The notes beneath the pieces were generated by a model. It had not been told where the DNA came from, ran no database searches, and was given only the letters and a program-made list of their open reading frames with translations. A stretch of DNA of 64,000 bases. It comes from Lepidostoma basale (Eukaryota; Arthropoda; Insecta; Trichoptera; Lepidostomatidae). How positions within the stretch are numbered: the stretch's first letter is position 1; each line of letters opens with the position of its first letter. The stretch lies in NCBI GenBank assembly GCA_022606425.2, contig JAHDVF020000167.1, forward strand, positions 62,001-126,000, read 5' to 3'. The position numbers were made by a program, and so were the translations under genes. This document shows positions 1-11,930 of this stretch, piece after piece.

Positions 1-989
1 TGAACTTCCATCAAGAGATTTCAGTAAAATCATTTGATTATCTAAAATAAGTTTGTTATAAAACAAAGAGAATCATAATACAAACAATATGATATGGATC
101 TCATCAAATAAAAACACTATCATCGTGAAAAAAAGTATTCTTATTGTGTTGACAAAATTGGCAACGACATGAAGAATTCATAATACTCGCATTTTATCTC
201 TCGCAGGCACTGCCGACCCACACAAATTGTAAGTAAAGTGTCTCTAGTGGTAGAGAATAAAAGAGACTATCTTTAATATCTGAAATATTAGATAATGCAG
301 AAGACAATGAGAGGTCGCTCTTTGTTCTGCCGGGCCGGAGCATATGTTAAAGTTATTCTCTGGGCCTCTTAAATTGGCAAAGTTTTTGCGGTCTGGCCCG
401 CGATATTTGGAATTTATACACAAGAGCGTTTAAATGACGTTTCGGGAATTTTAAAAATCCAGATTCAAACGGAGCTTTTAATCTAAAGCGGTTCAAATTG
501 TGTGTTATTAAATGTCACATTAAAACCCCTACAGCTTAATGGACGCCCGGAAAACACGCGAACTGTGTCATGTTTTAGAGTTTATTGAATACGTACCTTT
601 ACATTCATATAAAGTACGAAAAATTTATAAACGAACTTAAAGGGGTGAGTTTCAAATGAAATAAAAGGTTTTTTATATCGACCTATGAATTCTATAATTG
701 CTCTGATATATCTTTCCTCTCCTGCTTCTAGTGCTAAGCATCAAAGGGCTGGACACTTCCGACGCTTTTGAAATGTATGTTTTGAAACCTATACTTACAA
801 GTGCTACGCATTACATTAACAGAGCAAAAGACAAATATTAATATCAAAAATATATGTATCTTTTTGATGATGTTAGGAACGAGAAAAATGAAATATTATG
901 GGTACTGCGTGGTGGATTCGAGATTTGGAAGGAAAAGACACGAGAGTGAGATCAAAATGGAAGTTAAATCATATTTAATTATCTATTTA
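1..989. other. Intronic sequence, no gene seen
   Basis: AT-rich sequence with no splice-bounded exon or recognisable protein. The short open frame at 801-1031 has no family resemblance until it enters the decayed LINE that follows. Confidence 0.5.
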
Positions 990-1206
990 CTTAGAAGTCT
1001 AAGGAGGCAAAGAAAGACATGGCATGACTAAATTAATCAATTTCTTTAAATGTTTGATGTTGGAAAAATCGACGAGCGTACGTTTCACGGTGGTTGTATG
1101 TATAAGTAGCGCGAGAGTTAGATCAGTATATACCAGTGTGGCGGTTCATCCTCTCTGCCTCTTCTTCCGGGGAAACGCCGTATTGTTATTAAGTTAGCTT
1201 GTTATT
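990..1206 (+). mobile_element. Decayed 3' end of the GTTA-tailed LINE
   Basis: Retains in order the block encoding the arginine-rich segment followed by TWHDQIN (here 'aaagacatggcatgac'), the 'gtgtggcggttcatcctctc' block and a degenerate gttattaagttagc tail. These match the better copies at 41619-42098 and 15219-15698. The reading frame is destroyed. The call rests on the order of conserved blocks, not on continuous identity. Confidence 0.6.
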
Positions 1207-3411
1207 TACTATAAAAAAATATCCAATATAAATATAACTATTTGTAAATTGTATACAAATATTAAGCCCATTAAATTATTTCGTTAACGGTTTTATATAT
1301 GTAGGTGATATATTAAAACTCGTTCTGTTAAAATGATTCATAATTTGTGTTAGTGCGTTAATGAATAACAAGTTTTAACAAACAGTTCACTTATCGCTAA
1401 AGCGTTTTAAAAATAATTTACGATCTTGTTTTCGACACGCGAAACACGCACGAAGTTTCGTTCGAACCATTAGAGACAGACAGGTACAGAATGACACTCT
1501 CAATGGAATCAGATAATCTACCGCGGCCAAAGCTCGTAGGATTAATCGCCGCGCCAGTTTTACGGCGACCCGGTGTAGCCGATGCTCAGGCATTATAATA
1601 ATATCACGTATGTCCACCAGGACACTCGCAATAAAACCGCAGGAGAGCGCCCCGAGTAGCCCCCACTTGTTGCTCGGAACTAATTATAGTTACGTACAGT
1701 GTCGAGAATTGATCCGCTGCAAGTGTTTCTGTCGTTTTATTCCGGTCGAGCGGCTCCATCCACAGGATGCAATCGCCGAGCCACCCGCCCGGCGGTAGGT
1801 TTCCCGCACGTGAAGCGTAATACCCACTGCTTTAGTGGCGGGAAGTCTCGTCTTCTGGCCGGAAGCCAACGATAATATACACATTTACGGACTGACTCTT
1901 TCTTGCTGCCCGCCCGCGACTCTGTACACGCTATTTGCAATCTTGCGTAATGTGCGCCCCTCTAAACTGGCTGTAAATGAACTGAATAAGTTCACCGCAT
2001 GTAAATGGGGGTGGCGTGAGGTTTCTAGCTTTCCGTCCATTCGCTCCACTCGTGCCAACGCTGCCTTATACCCTCTTTCACAATTCATCTCGCGCATATG
2101 TTTCTTACACGGAATGTTAATCATAAAATATTTTAAATATACTTTATAATTATCATTACATATTTATTTGGTCCTTGAACAATGATGTACAACTCCTTAT
2201 TAAATCAGATTTCTAGAAGTTTTATTATATTTTATGGGCATGATTTGTTTCGTATCGTCAAGGCATTATTAAATGTAGTTAGAATCAAGTGGATTGTTAT
2301 TTATATGCCTGAATTAGAGGAGCACAATACAGTCGTAAAGATAATTGATGTGGCTCAAAAAATTGTTCACAATAATTAAGAATAAACCCTAAACTGTATG
2401 AAATATGCAAAGAAAATGTGTTGGAGAGTTACATGATTTCTAAGAAACTCTTATTTTAAAATACCTTATTTTCATCAGTTGTAAATATACAACGTGGTTT
2501 ATCATTCAATATATTTTCATTAAATTCTATTTCCTTAACATAAAAAGTTTAAAGAATAATTATCATTATATTGTGTTGTTTTATTAAACATTCATTCCAT
2601 TTATATCTAGCAAATGGAACACTGCTTATTTAATTCAGATAAGCCGTTCTTAACGACATTCCGTCAGATTAAATATCAATTAAAATTCTAAGTACATTCG
2701 AGGAAACGAAAACTTATTCTCAATTAATTAAAACTCGTCAAAAGATTATTTGAACCAGCAAATCCCTCGGAAAGTCGTTTACGTCTGACCCCACTCGGAA
2801 TCTTAATAACTGTCGTGTTAATAAATATGAACCCCGCTTTGTTTCTTGTAAGACATTGACTTAAGCGCAGTTCTTAATTCCCAACTTGCGCATTAGGGTA
2901 ACGGGTGGAGCGGTGTAAACTTAAACCGAGCTCAGGGCCTCTTAGTACGCCGCCAACTCAACACATTACCTCCCCTGGCCTTCTCAGTCCCTCCCGCCCC
3001 CTCGGGCTGCTCCTTCCCCCCTTCGCTGCTCTCCTTCTTGTTTTTGTCGCCTTCCGTCGCATAATAGTATCGCTAACGAGTCGCGGCTCGGGCGACCGCC
3101 GCGGCCGCTCGACACAACTAACTTAATTGTTTCACTTGAGAACTTTTCCGCAGATATGGTTGAGATTTATAATTGCTTCTTATATCGGCGGTGGATTATT
3201 TTGTTGACCTGTAGAGCACTCGCCGCCCCTGCAACAACTGAACTTAAATCAAACACAGATGCAGTTTTCTATTCCATACATTTTTTTCACCAACTCTGCA
3301 ATCACTTACTTAATTAAATGAAAAATTAACCTACTCTGGATGTTTTATCTTATCATTAAAATATGAATTATCTATCCTTACTATAGAATTTTGAAAAATT
3401 GTAGGTACAAA
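1207..3411. other. Intronic sequence with two GC-richer patches
   Basis: No gene recognised. Patches at about 1400-2110 and 2905-3125 are much richer in G+C than their surroundings and carry short open frames on both strands. None resembles a known family or has convincing splice sites. At 2172-2279 there is a fragment of the palindromic repeat whose fuller copy lies at 35682-35912. Confidence 0.45.
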
Positions 3412-3612
3412 TAACTAAACTAACTAACTAACCATCACGCCGTCTCCCCGAAGGGGTAGGCAGAAAAAATGGACTGCCACACTTTTCTTTCCTGACATAT
3501 TTATCTTGATTCCTCAACATTCATACATCGTGTCATGCACGCGCATTGATTTCTCTGACTCCTCATATGGCCGAAATTCAATATTTGATCGTAAAATTGT
3601 AGAAAGTTTGTT
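3412..3612 (-). mobile_element. 3' end of the GTTA-tailed LINE
   Basis: Starts with the reverse of the (GTTA)n tail (ctaactaactaaccatcacg) and continues through the conserved reverse-strand blocks for SILSAYPFG, the CMTRCMNVEEA segment and RSQRNRRA. It is 5'-truncated near 3612. It is a fragment with no coding capacity. Confidence 0.85.
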
Positions 3613-4825
3613 AATTCCCTAGCTGGAAGACGCACGTCACTCATATAACTTTCAAAAGCATTATTATTCCTTCAAAATTTTTTATTCATATTTTTTTCTA
3701 CAAAACATTATTACTTTAATAAATTTGAAACCTATATTTTATTTATGTAAATGAGATATTTTTCTTAGCAAATTTTATTTTGTCACAACTAATGAAAGAT
3801 TTCTTTAAATGCGCAAAAACATAATTCACTATAAGACAGAATCCATAGTAATATAAACAAATATCGGAATCCATATAACCGTATGTTTACGGGCATTATT
3901 TTTTACTTGCCCATAAATTCTGAAGCTATTCTCGAAAACGGAAATTTCTTTCATTATAATTAAATTTATATCCAACAATTAAAACTTTCAATCTTTAAAG
4001 TGTTTTACGACAGTGATAAGGCAATTGCTATTTTACAGCAAGAGGTATAAAAATGCCATCAATCTCTGAAAAATAGTAAACTGAATCCTCAATCTTATCT
4101 CGCGATATAACTCCCGGTTTGCGTTGAGCTAATCGCGGTAATGATATGCGGTGGTTTGCTAAGAGGCCGCTCCTTTTGCTACCACGATAAAGTCGGTTTG
4201 TCAAGATATACTGGATATTCAACACTAATTTAAAAATATTGCATTTAGACATTTCAAGATTCCCTTTGAGTTTCGGATGAGACGTTTAATAGGGTTGTGC
4301 AGAGACGGGTTCTTAATAGCTTGAATATTTTTGCACCCGACTCCATTTTGTCAAACCCGCTTCACTAGCGACATCTCACGTCCTGGGCATTACTCGGACG
4401 GATTACGGACAGAGCGATAGCCCTATTATAATAAAATGAAATTACCGAAATTAAGCAAAGTTTACAGCCCGCCCGAGTGGCTTCCGAATGCATTAGAGTA
4501 GACACAGTATTATACTACGGATGTTTTTGCTTTATCTTGGTAATGTTTAAAATAATGACTTTTTACGCTCGCAGGGGGTCTATTGACCTCGGGACTCTGC
4601 AAGAGCTATGATGATTACGTTTTATGACACAAAAGTTATTTTATTTTAATTTGCAAGGGGTTGCATAAAAGCTTAGCCGAGATACTATCATTCAGATCGA
4701 TAATCATAACAGAATAATGAACATTTTGGTTTCCCGTAGGTTTTAGTACCATTTAATTTTCTTTGGTTAAGTAGCAACGACTTGACATTGTCTTTTGCAA
4801 TGACAATGTCAACTTAAAACTAAAA
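3613..4825. other. Intronic sequence, nothing recognised
   Basis: AT-rich. The open frame at 4028-4252 (minus) has no recognisable family and no supporting context. Confidence 0.45.
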
Positions 4826-5262
4826 CAGAGGATGTTAAAGTATTATGTGTGGTCTGTTCTGTGATATGGGTGTGAGACATGGACATTAAAAGTAAATACA
4901 ATAAACCGGTTAGAGGCTTCACCGAAGAATGTTCAGGGTCCCATGGACAGACAAAGTGACGAACACAGAAGTCCTGAATCGTGCAGGAGTAAATACAGAG
5001 CTGCTGACATTGATAAAAGTCCGCAAGATTTCATATCTGGGTCACTTTCTACGAGGAGAAAAATATCGCCTGCTGCATCTAATTTTGAAGGGAAAAATAG
5101 AGGGCCGTAGGGGGGCAGGGAAGGCAGATCTCTTGGCTGCGCAATGTGAGGGAATGGACGGGAATCGGAACTGTGGAGGAGCTATTCCGGACAGCGCAGA
5201 AGAGTTTACCATAGTGATCGCCAACGTCGGGGGGACCTGACAGGGCACTTTAAGAAGTAGAA
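4826..5262 (+). pseudogene. LINE reverse-transcriptase C-terminus, GAA-tailed family
   Basis: Across broken frames it encodes a YGCETWTLK-like segment, then VPWTDKVTNTEVLNRAG, a LLTLIKVRKISYLGHFLRG segment and EKYRLLHLILKGKIEGRRG, ending near ANVGGT. This is the usual tail of an insect non-LTR retrotransposon polyprotein, downstream of the RT domain. The frame changes near 4925, and the sequence ends in gggacctgacagggcac followed by an (AGA)-rich tail. A second copy with the same tail lies at 19862-20237. It is 5'-truncated and has no catalytic RT motifs. Confidence 0.8.
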
Positions 5263-6194
5263 GAAGTAGGAACGAGTTCCTTTTAGCCATAAATAAATAT
5301 CCCATTCGCATTTTTTAACAGCTCTTGCAATTCTTGCCTTTTCCAGAGATGTTTACCATGTTAGAATGCATAGCATTTTTCGATTTCATCCTCATTTTGA
5401 ATGCTTGGTGACGTACTTTATATTTATTTTAAGCCTGATTATATTTTGCGCGTATTTCTGTTGAAATATTTCGCCCGGCAAGGGCATTATCAAATGCGCT
5501 TCTAGATTGTAAAGAGTGAAACACAATTGTGCATTTAAATTTCATGGGTAAATATATATAACAGCGAATTAAAAACACCTTTTGTTCCACTTATTTGATA
5601 TATTTCAAATAATATTATACCCCTCTCATCAAAATAGTATTTTTTTCCAATTCTTTTACATTTCATGTACCTAAAAGTGTGCTAATAATACGTTTTATAA
5701 AATATTAAGGTACAGCATTAAATGTATCATTTTGTATAAAGATTACAATTTTAATAATTCACTAATATTTCTCACCTTCCCTGAGATACAACCATATTTC
5801 CATTTTCCAAGGCCTTACAGCACGAATTAAATTCACCCAACTGACTTCTATGAAATTGTTCCCAAGAATTTGTATATGATTTGTATGAACCGCCTAAAGT
5901 ATAAAATAGACGTCAGTAGACCCGGAATGCTAATGGAGAAAGGGTTAACATATTTATAGCTTTTTTATTTCACAAAATTTTACTTTTCCTCTATTCGGGG
6001 CCATATATCACATAAGCAACGCCCTTGTAGTCCACTTGTGTGCATTAATCTAAGTAAGGTTTTCTTTGCTGGTAAAAATAGGCAGTGGCGTTCCGTTTTT
6101 GGAGATAAACTATTAGGAGAATTATAAACTATGTTTTACCCACATTATTTTTTTTATATATTTTTTTAATATTATATATTTTTTTTAAAACCCA
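5263..6194. other. Intronic sequence, nothing recognised
   Basis: AT-rich, with no recognisable coding, RNA or repeat signal beyond short A/T runs. Confidence 0.4.
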
Positions 6195-6525
6195 ATTGGG
6201 TTATATGGATACAGTTTTAGATCTTACTTTTATGTAATGTTTCAGGTATATTTTGAATTGAGTTTTAGTGAGACTCCTTGTATCTTTTGGTAGTTCATTG
6301 TAAAGTTTCAGTCCATTGTTCAATATCCTTGATTGTCCTGTCTTAGTTCGTGCATTCGGTAAGTGATATCTGTCACAGTTCCTAGTCCAGTGTCTGTGTA
6401 TGTCTGAATTTTTAGTTAATTTGTAGCTGCTGTCTGTTGTCTCTTCCATGGTCACTCTGTGTACAATTTTCAAGGTCTCAAATTTGGTCTGGTCTGATCT
6501 GTCCATTTGTTTTGTTTGTCTATAT
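6195..6525 (-). pseudogene. LINE C-terminal fragment (CR1/jockey-like)
   Basis: A 101-residue open frame (6201-6506) reads through a HRHWTRNCDRYHLPNART segment and then NGLKLYNELPKD. The pattern of R/H-rich strand, 'GLKLYNELP' and a short amphipathic end is typical of the extreme C-terminus of CR1/jockey-group retrotransposon ORF2 proteins. There is no RT or endonuclease motif, so it is a 5'-truncated copy. A different LINE of the same general type lies at 24700-25160. Assignment to a clade is tentative. Confidence 0.5.
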
Positions 6526-6604
6526 ACTTGTATGTTTGGGGTAAGATTGTTAATATTATAAGCTAATATTATTATTTTATTTTATTTTATTTTTATTAAA
6601 TAAA

Positions 6605-6660
6605 AATATATTACACTCCATGTTTCGGAGGTGACCTCCGTCATCCTCTGGTGTAAATTT
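6605..6660 (-). repeat. Hammerhead-like fold in a dispersed repeat
   Basis: On the minus strand, a TACAC/GTGTA outer stem (6651-6655 with 6612-6616) encloses a CGGAGG/CCTCCG hairpin followed by GAAAC. This is the layout of a type-I hammerhead, but the CUGANGA and NUH positions are altered (GGATGA and GGA). A sister copy lies at 27897-27947 on the plus strand. Confidence 0.5.
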
Positions 6661-6769
6661 GACTTAATTAAAATTAAAAAAACTTATGCAGTCAATATAT
6701 TGTGACTCAATTCGTATCATTCAAAATACAAATCCTTCAAAGAAAAAACATTTACGTAGGAAAATAAGA

Positions 6770-6905
6770 CACAGATCACAAGTCATGAGAAACAATAGCT
6801 AAAATGTTATACGCAGTAATTGATCTCAAATAACTTGCAATGTATAAATGTGGTAACCAACGGGAAATCATCACATTAAATGGCATCCCGAGAATCAGCA
6901 AATAA
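6770..6905 (+). mobile_element. SINE 3' body
   Basis: Shares ordered blocks with 40135-40253: tcatgagaaacaatagct, a cgcagtaattgatctcaaat-like block and caacgggaaatcatcac, then ggcatcccgagaatca. The first blocks also match the body of the tRNA-derived SINE at 9371-9569, so this is a 5'-truncated member of the same family group. It provides the uninterrupted counterpart of the copy split at 40255-40855. Confidence 0.6.
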
Positions 6906-6984
6906 CATTTTACTGCAAACCTATCCCTTGGATACTAGCTATGAAAGTAAACTAACACTGTTAACTGTTTTTTTAATAGTTTTG

Positions 6985-7145
6985 TAAAATTCCAAGTTAA
7001 ATAATCAATACGAATGAAAACGACTGTTTTCTTTTTAGTTTTATCATATTTATGGGAATGACCAAAAAAATGTATAATCCCTTAGAAAGGCGAAACATGA
7101 CATTCCCATAAAATAAAATAATATTTCTTGAAACTGAGTTGATGG
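6985..7145. repeat. Palindromic hammerhead-like repeat, copy
   Basis: Inverted arms (gaatgaaaacgactgttttc on the left, gacattcccataaaataaa on the right) flank a core with aaggcgaaacatgac. It resembles the better-preserved copies at 28711-28905 and 35682-35912. Confidence 0.5.
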
Positions 7146-7149
7146 TAAC

Positions 7150-7195
7150 ACCTAATGATGCTAACATTTGTTAGCGAAACAGCTGTCGCGACAAT
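7150..7195 (+). repeat. Hammerhead-like motif, CAGCTGTC family
   Basis: Reads CTAATGAT, a 6-bp hairpin GCTAAC/GTTAGC, then GAAACAGCTGTC. The GAAAC block, the hairpin and the GTC triplet fit a hammerhead. G5 is A and stem I is weak. Related motifs lie at 55881-55930 (minus) and 55966-56008 (plus). Confidence 0.45.
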
Positions 7196-7310
7196 TTCAA
7201 AAGAAATTAAATCAATTGTGTTATTATATAAGTGTTCTAATTAAACTTTTAATAATGTTGAAATATCAAAGCGTTTCCGCAAAAACAACGGATTATCTAT
7301 TGATTATTAA

Positions 7311-7854
7311 CCTTTCCCTTACGGTGCTAAAATAAAAACGCGCGTTCCTGTGTTGGGTAGTCAATACTTAATCAAAAATTAGCGATTTCAAATCGGAAAA
7401 ATAAAAACATTCATAGCTAATCTCCTCAATTAATTATAATTGAAGTCAAAAATTACAATAATTGAGATTTATTTGCAAAAAAACATTTAAAAAAAAAACA
7501 TCTGGCAACGCTCACGGGACGGGCATACGTCCACTCTGGTTGCAAGCCCGAAAGCTACTGCCGGCGGCAGTGAGAACATTGAGCTCCTCGCGCTTCTACA
7601 GTGAAGTATGCAAGAGTGAGATGCAAATATAGTGTCGCGCACTCAACGCTACGAATTTCGTTTCCGATGTTCACAAAATACCTCCGATGTACCCGATAAA
7701 TTGAGATTATTTTTAAAATTATTTGTTTAATCAATACGTAAATATATTATGGAGGAATACATAAAATCTTAACGTTGTATTTATTATGTTTATAGAGATA
7801 TTGATGGTTATTAGAAGCAACGCGTAGAAGATACCCATCACAGGGAAGGGAGGG
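7311..7854 (+). mobile_element. 544-bp piggyBac-type MITE with TTAA duplication
   Basis: Flanked by TTAA at 7307-7310 and 7855-7858. The ends read CCTTTCCCTTACGG and, from the other side, CCCTCCCTTCCCTG, giving short imperfect terminal inverted repeats. It has no coding capacity. A second copy in opposite orientation lies at 44955-45497, with matching internal blocks such as the ccggcggcagt core, caagagtgagatg and aatatattatggaggaat. TTAA targets and C-rich ends are characteristic of the piggyBac superfamily, and the lack of a transposase makes this a non-autonomous element. Confidence 0.88.
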
Positions 7855-8364
7855 TTAAATTAACATTTGATTCATCGTTTTTATTTAATTTGTCCAACTT
7901 TGTCGCAAATGTGGATAAAATCTATTATATTATATTTGGAATAATAACGTATTTGAGGGTTGCCTGCATAAAATGTCTTAATTTCATCGACGCGGACCAC
8001 CATCGGCTTAAATTTGTAGGTTGCATGATGTCTTAATATGTCCCGAGGCTATATTCACGTCCTCCCAGTGATACTGCCGATGCGCTTTTCATAGGAACTC
8101 GGACAAACTTTAATCAGACTGGGAGTACTGAAAGTTTTAATGACAGAGTGACAAAAATCTTCTTTTAATATTCTGGTAATTGAGTGCTATAAAACTTACA
8201 TATGTTCAAGTAATTCAAATGTTTATACTTGTGTTTTATAGTATGCCATTTTTAAAAACAAATTTGAAATGTACAGGGGGAATTCGTTAAGCGGTGAATT
8301 TATTGACATATATATTTTAGTTGCATGTAACAATGATTGATTATTAAGAATGGAAACGTAGGTA

Positions 8365-8570
8365 TATTTTCTAGAAGTTTTATATTATATATATGAATGA
8401 CATGTTTTGCCTGTCGAAAGCATTATTAAATGCCTGACAAAATGTATCATTCAAATAAAATATAATAAAACTTCTAAAAAACAGACGTTATCATTCGTAT
8501 TCATTATTTAATATTGAGTTTTGCACCATTGTTCAAGAAACAATAAATAAATAAATAAATAAAAACAACA
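8365..8570. repeat. Palindromic hammerhead-like repeat, copy
   Basis: Arms tctagaagttttatattat and tataataaaacttcta enclose gaatgacatgttttgcctgtc and its near reverse complement, ending in an (aaat)n run at 8543-8563. Same family as 35682-35912. Confidence 0.6.
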
Positions 8571-8576
8571 ACAATA

Positions 8577-8690
8577 GTAGTGCACGGTAGTGTTCTTGTA
8601 TCGACTCATATGAATGGAATTGTAGAATTGATCTAGCAAAAGAAGTATACATGCAGTAGAAATGAGATCTCTTAGTTGAATGTGTGTTAA
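8577..8690 (+). mobile_element. Internal scrap of the GTTA-tailed LINE
   Basis: Holds decayed versions of the blocks for the LIPTLMYGSEAW region (agtgcacggtagtgttcttg) and for NAVEMRSL (atgcagtagaaatgagatct), as in the copy at 63090. It is too damaged to translate. Confidence 0.6.
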
Positions 8691-8775
8691 ATCTATATAC
8701 GATACGAAGTATATCGGAAAACAATAGTCTGCCGGTCGTTAGTTTTAATATTATTATTTGCCATATAAATTAATT

Positions 8776-9370
8776 CGTAATGATAACAGTAGATGAATTC
8801 GTGTATTTGGGTAGTATATTTACAAAAGACGGGCGAGTGGAGAGGGATATTAAAAGAAGGGTTGGGGCAGGCAACAAAGTGAATGGTGCACTGAAAGTCG
8901 TCATCGCAAACAAAAACTTATCCAAAAAAGCTAAAATGGCAGTGCACAATGGTATTCTTCTACCGACTTTTATGTATGGAAGCGAAGCATGGAACTGCCA
9001 AAAGAAGGATTAAAGTAGAATAAATGCAGTAGAAATGAGATCTCTTAGACGAATGTGTGGACACTCTGTGTATGATAGAGTGTCGAATGAAAATATAAGA
9101 AGTGAATGCGGTGCGAATGATGGTGTTATAAACAAAATAATGAATGGATCATTAAGATGGTTTGGACACATGAAAAGAAACAATGGTAAAAATTACATGT
9201 TAACGATGTAAATGGAACTAGAAATAGACGAAAGATCGAGGAAAACGTGGCTCGATCAAATAAATCAAATATTAAATGTCGGCCACGTGAGAAGTCAGAG
9301 AAATCGACGCTCGTGCATGACACGATGTATGAATGTTGGGGAAGCGAGAAAAATATGTCAGGAAAGAAAG
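8776..9370 (+). pseudogene. GTTA-tailed LINE, RT C-terminal region (part 1)
   Basis: Longest copy of this family in the window. It encodes VDEFVYLGSIFTKDGRVERD, then KMAVHNGILLPTFMYGSEAW, a stop after WNCQKKD, then SRINAVEMRSLRRMCG and SLRWFGHM. This is the thumb/C-terminal region of a non-LTR reverse transcriptase; the catalytic domain is absent through 5' truncation. Frames are broken by a stop near 9013 and by later shifts. The copy is interrupted by a SINE at 9371 and resumes at 9581, so its last part (VWQSILSAYPFGETA) is separate. Confidence 0.85.
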
Positions 9371-9569
9371 TCGACCTTCGTGGCAGAATGGCAAGAGCTC
9401 TGACTTCCATACCGAAGGTCCCGGGATCGATTCCCGGCGATGGTAGTGGGATTGTCACACTGTAATATGGCGATAGATTAGCTACCTATCACATGTCATG
9501 AGAATCAATTTAATAGCTAAAAAAATAAATTGAATACAGTAAGTGGATTCGAACGACCTGTTATATACA
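9371..9569 (+). mobile_element. tRNA-derived SINE inserted in the LINE
   Basis: A tRNA-like head carries an A box (tggcagaatggc) and a B box (ggatcgattcc), followed by a tRNA-unrelated body through tatcacatgtcatgagaatc. It is flanked by imperfect duplications of LINE sequence, aggaaagaaag (9360-9370) and aggaaaaaaag (9570-9580), which define the insertion exactly. The internal polymerase III boxes imply that the source copy was transcribed by Pol III. This is not a functional tRNA, because it lacks a clean acceptor stem and a normal anticodon arm. Confidence 0.85.
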
Positions 9570-9580
9570 AGGAAAAAAAG

Positions 9581-9650
9581 TGTGGCAGTCCATTATTTTT
9601 GCCTATACCTTTGGGGAGACGGCGTGATGGTTAGTTACTTAGTTTATATA
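9581..9650 (+). mobile_element. GTTA-tailed LINE (part 2, 3' terminus)
   Basis: Continuation of the LINE at 8776-9370 after the SINE: tgtggcagtccattattttt, a gggagacggcgtgatgg block and a short gttagttacttagtt tail. Joining the parts restores the order of blocks seen in uninterrupted copies. Confidence 0.85.
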
Positions 9651-11591
9651 TTCGTGTTCTCACTCAAGAAGATACGAAACGTATTGACACCGGCTAGCTT
9701 TACTAAAAAAGTTATCTTTGATTTCATTGGTTCAATGATAACCGTTGAACTAGTATGCACACAATTCATCGTAAACGCCCGCCAATTGGCGCAAACTCAG
9801 TATAGTGATATGAGTAGTATTCCGCGTTGTTTTGTACGCAAATAGTTAAAGTGCATTGCATTACTTGTCAGGATTTCTACTCGCGGAGGCGTAATCTTCC
9901 GTTCCGCGGCCGATTCAGACGGAAACACAATGGGAATTGCATTGGCTCGCCCCGCTTTGAGGCGCCTCACGCCACGCAGGCGCTACCCCTGTTTTGTTTC
10001 TAACCGTTCATATTTCATGCACGTTACACAATCTATCTTAGTTGTGCCTCTTCGAAACGGTTGTAAATTCCATTTATGTCCTTTTTTGCCGCCAGTTTAA
10101 CCCCGTCCCGCTTCCGAAGACGTTCCCGGGTATTTGCGGCCGGCAAAGTGTTCCTATTCCGTTAAGGGATTCGGAATATCAACGGAACGATTTTCGTTGA
10201 GGTGCCGCAATTTATGACAGCAAAAGGAAGAGACCTGTTTCTTGAGAGAAGAAGGTAATATAAATGTTTGATGTGGCGGAAAATCACGGGAAAAATGGCC
10301 GCCGAAATAGAAACTCTTTTATTCATTGTCTTACTACTTTACTGAAGGATTAGGAGACAATTCAATAAATTATTTGAAATATTATCTTAAATAACCCTTT
10401 GTTACGGTGGAATATCGAATTTATGAAATTGTTGGCAAAAATTTTGCTCCAAGATATCTCTCTCTCACTCGATTTCCAGTATTGCTTACCGATGAAATAT
10501 TTAAGGTTGAATTGTTTTATGTCAGAAACAACTGATCCCAATTTAAGTAGTAAAGTACGAGGTTTAGATTTTAGAGGTCTGTTAAAATTACAAAAATAAA
10601 TGTTTATTTTCTAAACGTCAATCTATTTAATCTCTGAGGTAGCCACTTTCGTATAATAACGCGTAAATCTTTTCTTCAAATCACGTTATTATTCTTACGT
10701 TATAAAATCAACACTTTCATGTCTTAATTTAAATAATTTAGGCTCGAATTACTATTCCTACTAAAGATTCATGTGTTTTTTAAGCTTTAAATGTCGAGAA
10801 AAAACTGATGCTATTTTTGTTTTATTTTATCTGAGTGGCATTTTCCATCATCTAAAGTCGTTTGATAATTCAATACCAAATCGAAATTAAGCCGATAATA
10901 CGAAATATGTCATTCATTTAAAATATAAGGAAACCCATATAAAATATGATTTCCTTTAATGTTAAATAACATTATTTAATGTTAAAAAAATTCAAATTTG
11001 TTTTTCTTCGTACGATTTTCTTCATAAAATATAGGTTTTAATGATATATCTAAATCAAATATTGTTGCTTCGTTATCATAAATCATCAACCTTGTCTGTT
11101 CTAGGATTTAAACAATGTGAATACGTGAATAATATTTGATAAAATAGTGAAATTTTAAAATAATATATATTTATAATACAAAGGAATTTTCGAGTGAAAT
11201 TTGCTTATGATCACACCGTTATAACTACCATAGCCGTGGTTTTCAAGATCCCACATATTCAACAATTCACTCAATGACATTTCACATATTAGTAAACTAC
11301 TCTTTGGTGAGGTGCATGGATTCAATATACTTGATTCGATCTCACAGCACAACTAATGTGCTTCTACTTGTATTTAATATGCGTATCAGGTAATTTTGGT
11401 TAAATTTACTATTCCGTATTCTATGAAGTTAGGGTACAGAGAATCCTCTAGTCTTGGTGCACCGCTAAGATCAGTGCAGGCTAAGAGGGATGAAATATTT
11501 GTACTTTAAGTTCAGAAACGTAAATAAATGTTAAATTTTTTTTTGCCTTCTTTGAAAATAGTTTCAGTACATAATATGTGGTATATAATTT
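9651..11591. other. Intronic sequence, GC-richer patch at 9880-10150
   Basis: No gene recognised. The patch near 9880-10150 is richer in G+C and less repetitive than its surroundings and could be conserved non-coding sequence, but a single genome cannot show that. Open frames at 9543-9845, 10399-10599 and 11155-11352 have no family signature. Confidence 0.4.
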
Positions 11592-11694
11592 AGAAAAATA
11601 TGTCAGGAAAGAAAAGTGTGGCAGTCCATTATTTCTGCCTACCTCTTCGAGGAGACGGCGAGATTGTTAGTTTGTTAGTTAGTTATACTTAACA
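11592..11694 (+). mobile_element. GTTA-tailed LINE 3' tip
   Basis: Reads atatgtcaggaaagaaaagt, the tggcagtccattatttctgc block, then gttagtttgttagttagtta. It is severely 5'-truncated and lies tail-to-tail against the next copy. Confidence 0.8.
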
Positions 11695-11699
11695 ACAAC

Positions 11700-11930
11700 A
11701 ACAACAAACCATCGCTGTTTTCCCGCAGGGGTAGGCAGAGAGAATGGACTGCCACACTACTCTATCCTGACATACCATTCTAGATTCCTCCACATTCATA
11801 CATCGAGTCATACACGCACGTCGATTCTTACGGCTTCTGACATGACCAACCTTTAAAATTTGATTAATTTGGTCATGCCATGTTTTCCTCGGTCTACCTC
11901 GACTCAGTACTATATTGACATCGTTTAAAT
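11700..11930 (-). mobile_element. LINE 3' end, variant with TTG tail
   Basis: Reverse-strand copy of the same LINE group, but the tail is (TTG)n rather than (GTTA)n. It preserves blocks for GRPRKTWHD, QILKVGHV and RRNRRACM. The copy at 51440-51672 resembles it more closely than it resembles the main family, so this is probably a separate subfamily. Confidence 0.75.

Noticed and set aside
9371..9445. Possible tRNA gene
   Set aside because: A and B boxes are present, but the acceptor and anticodon arms do not fold cleanly and a SINE body with flanking duplications follows.
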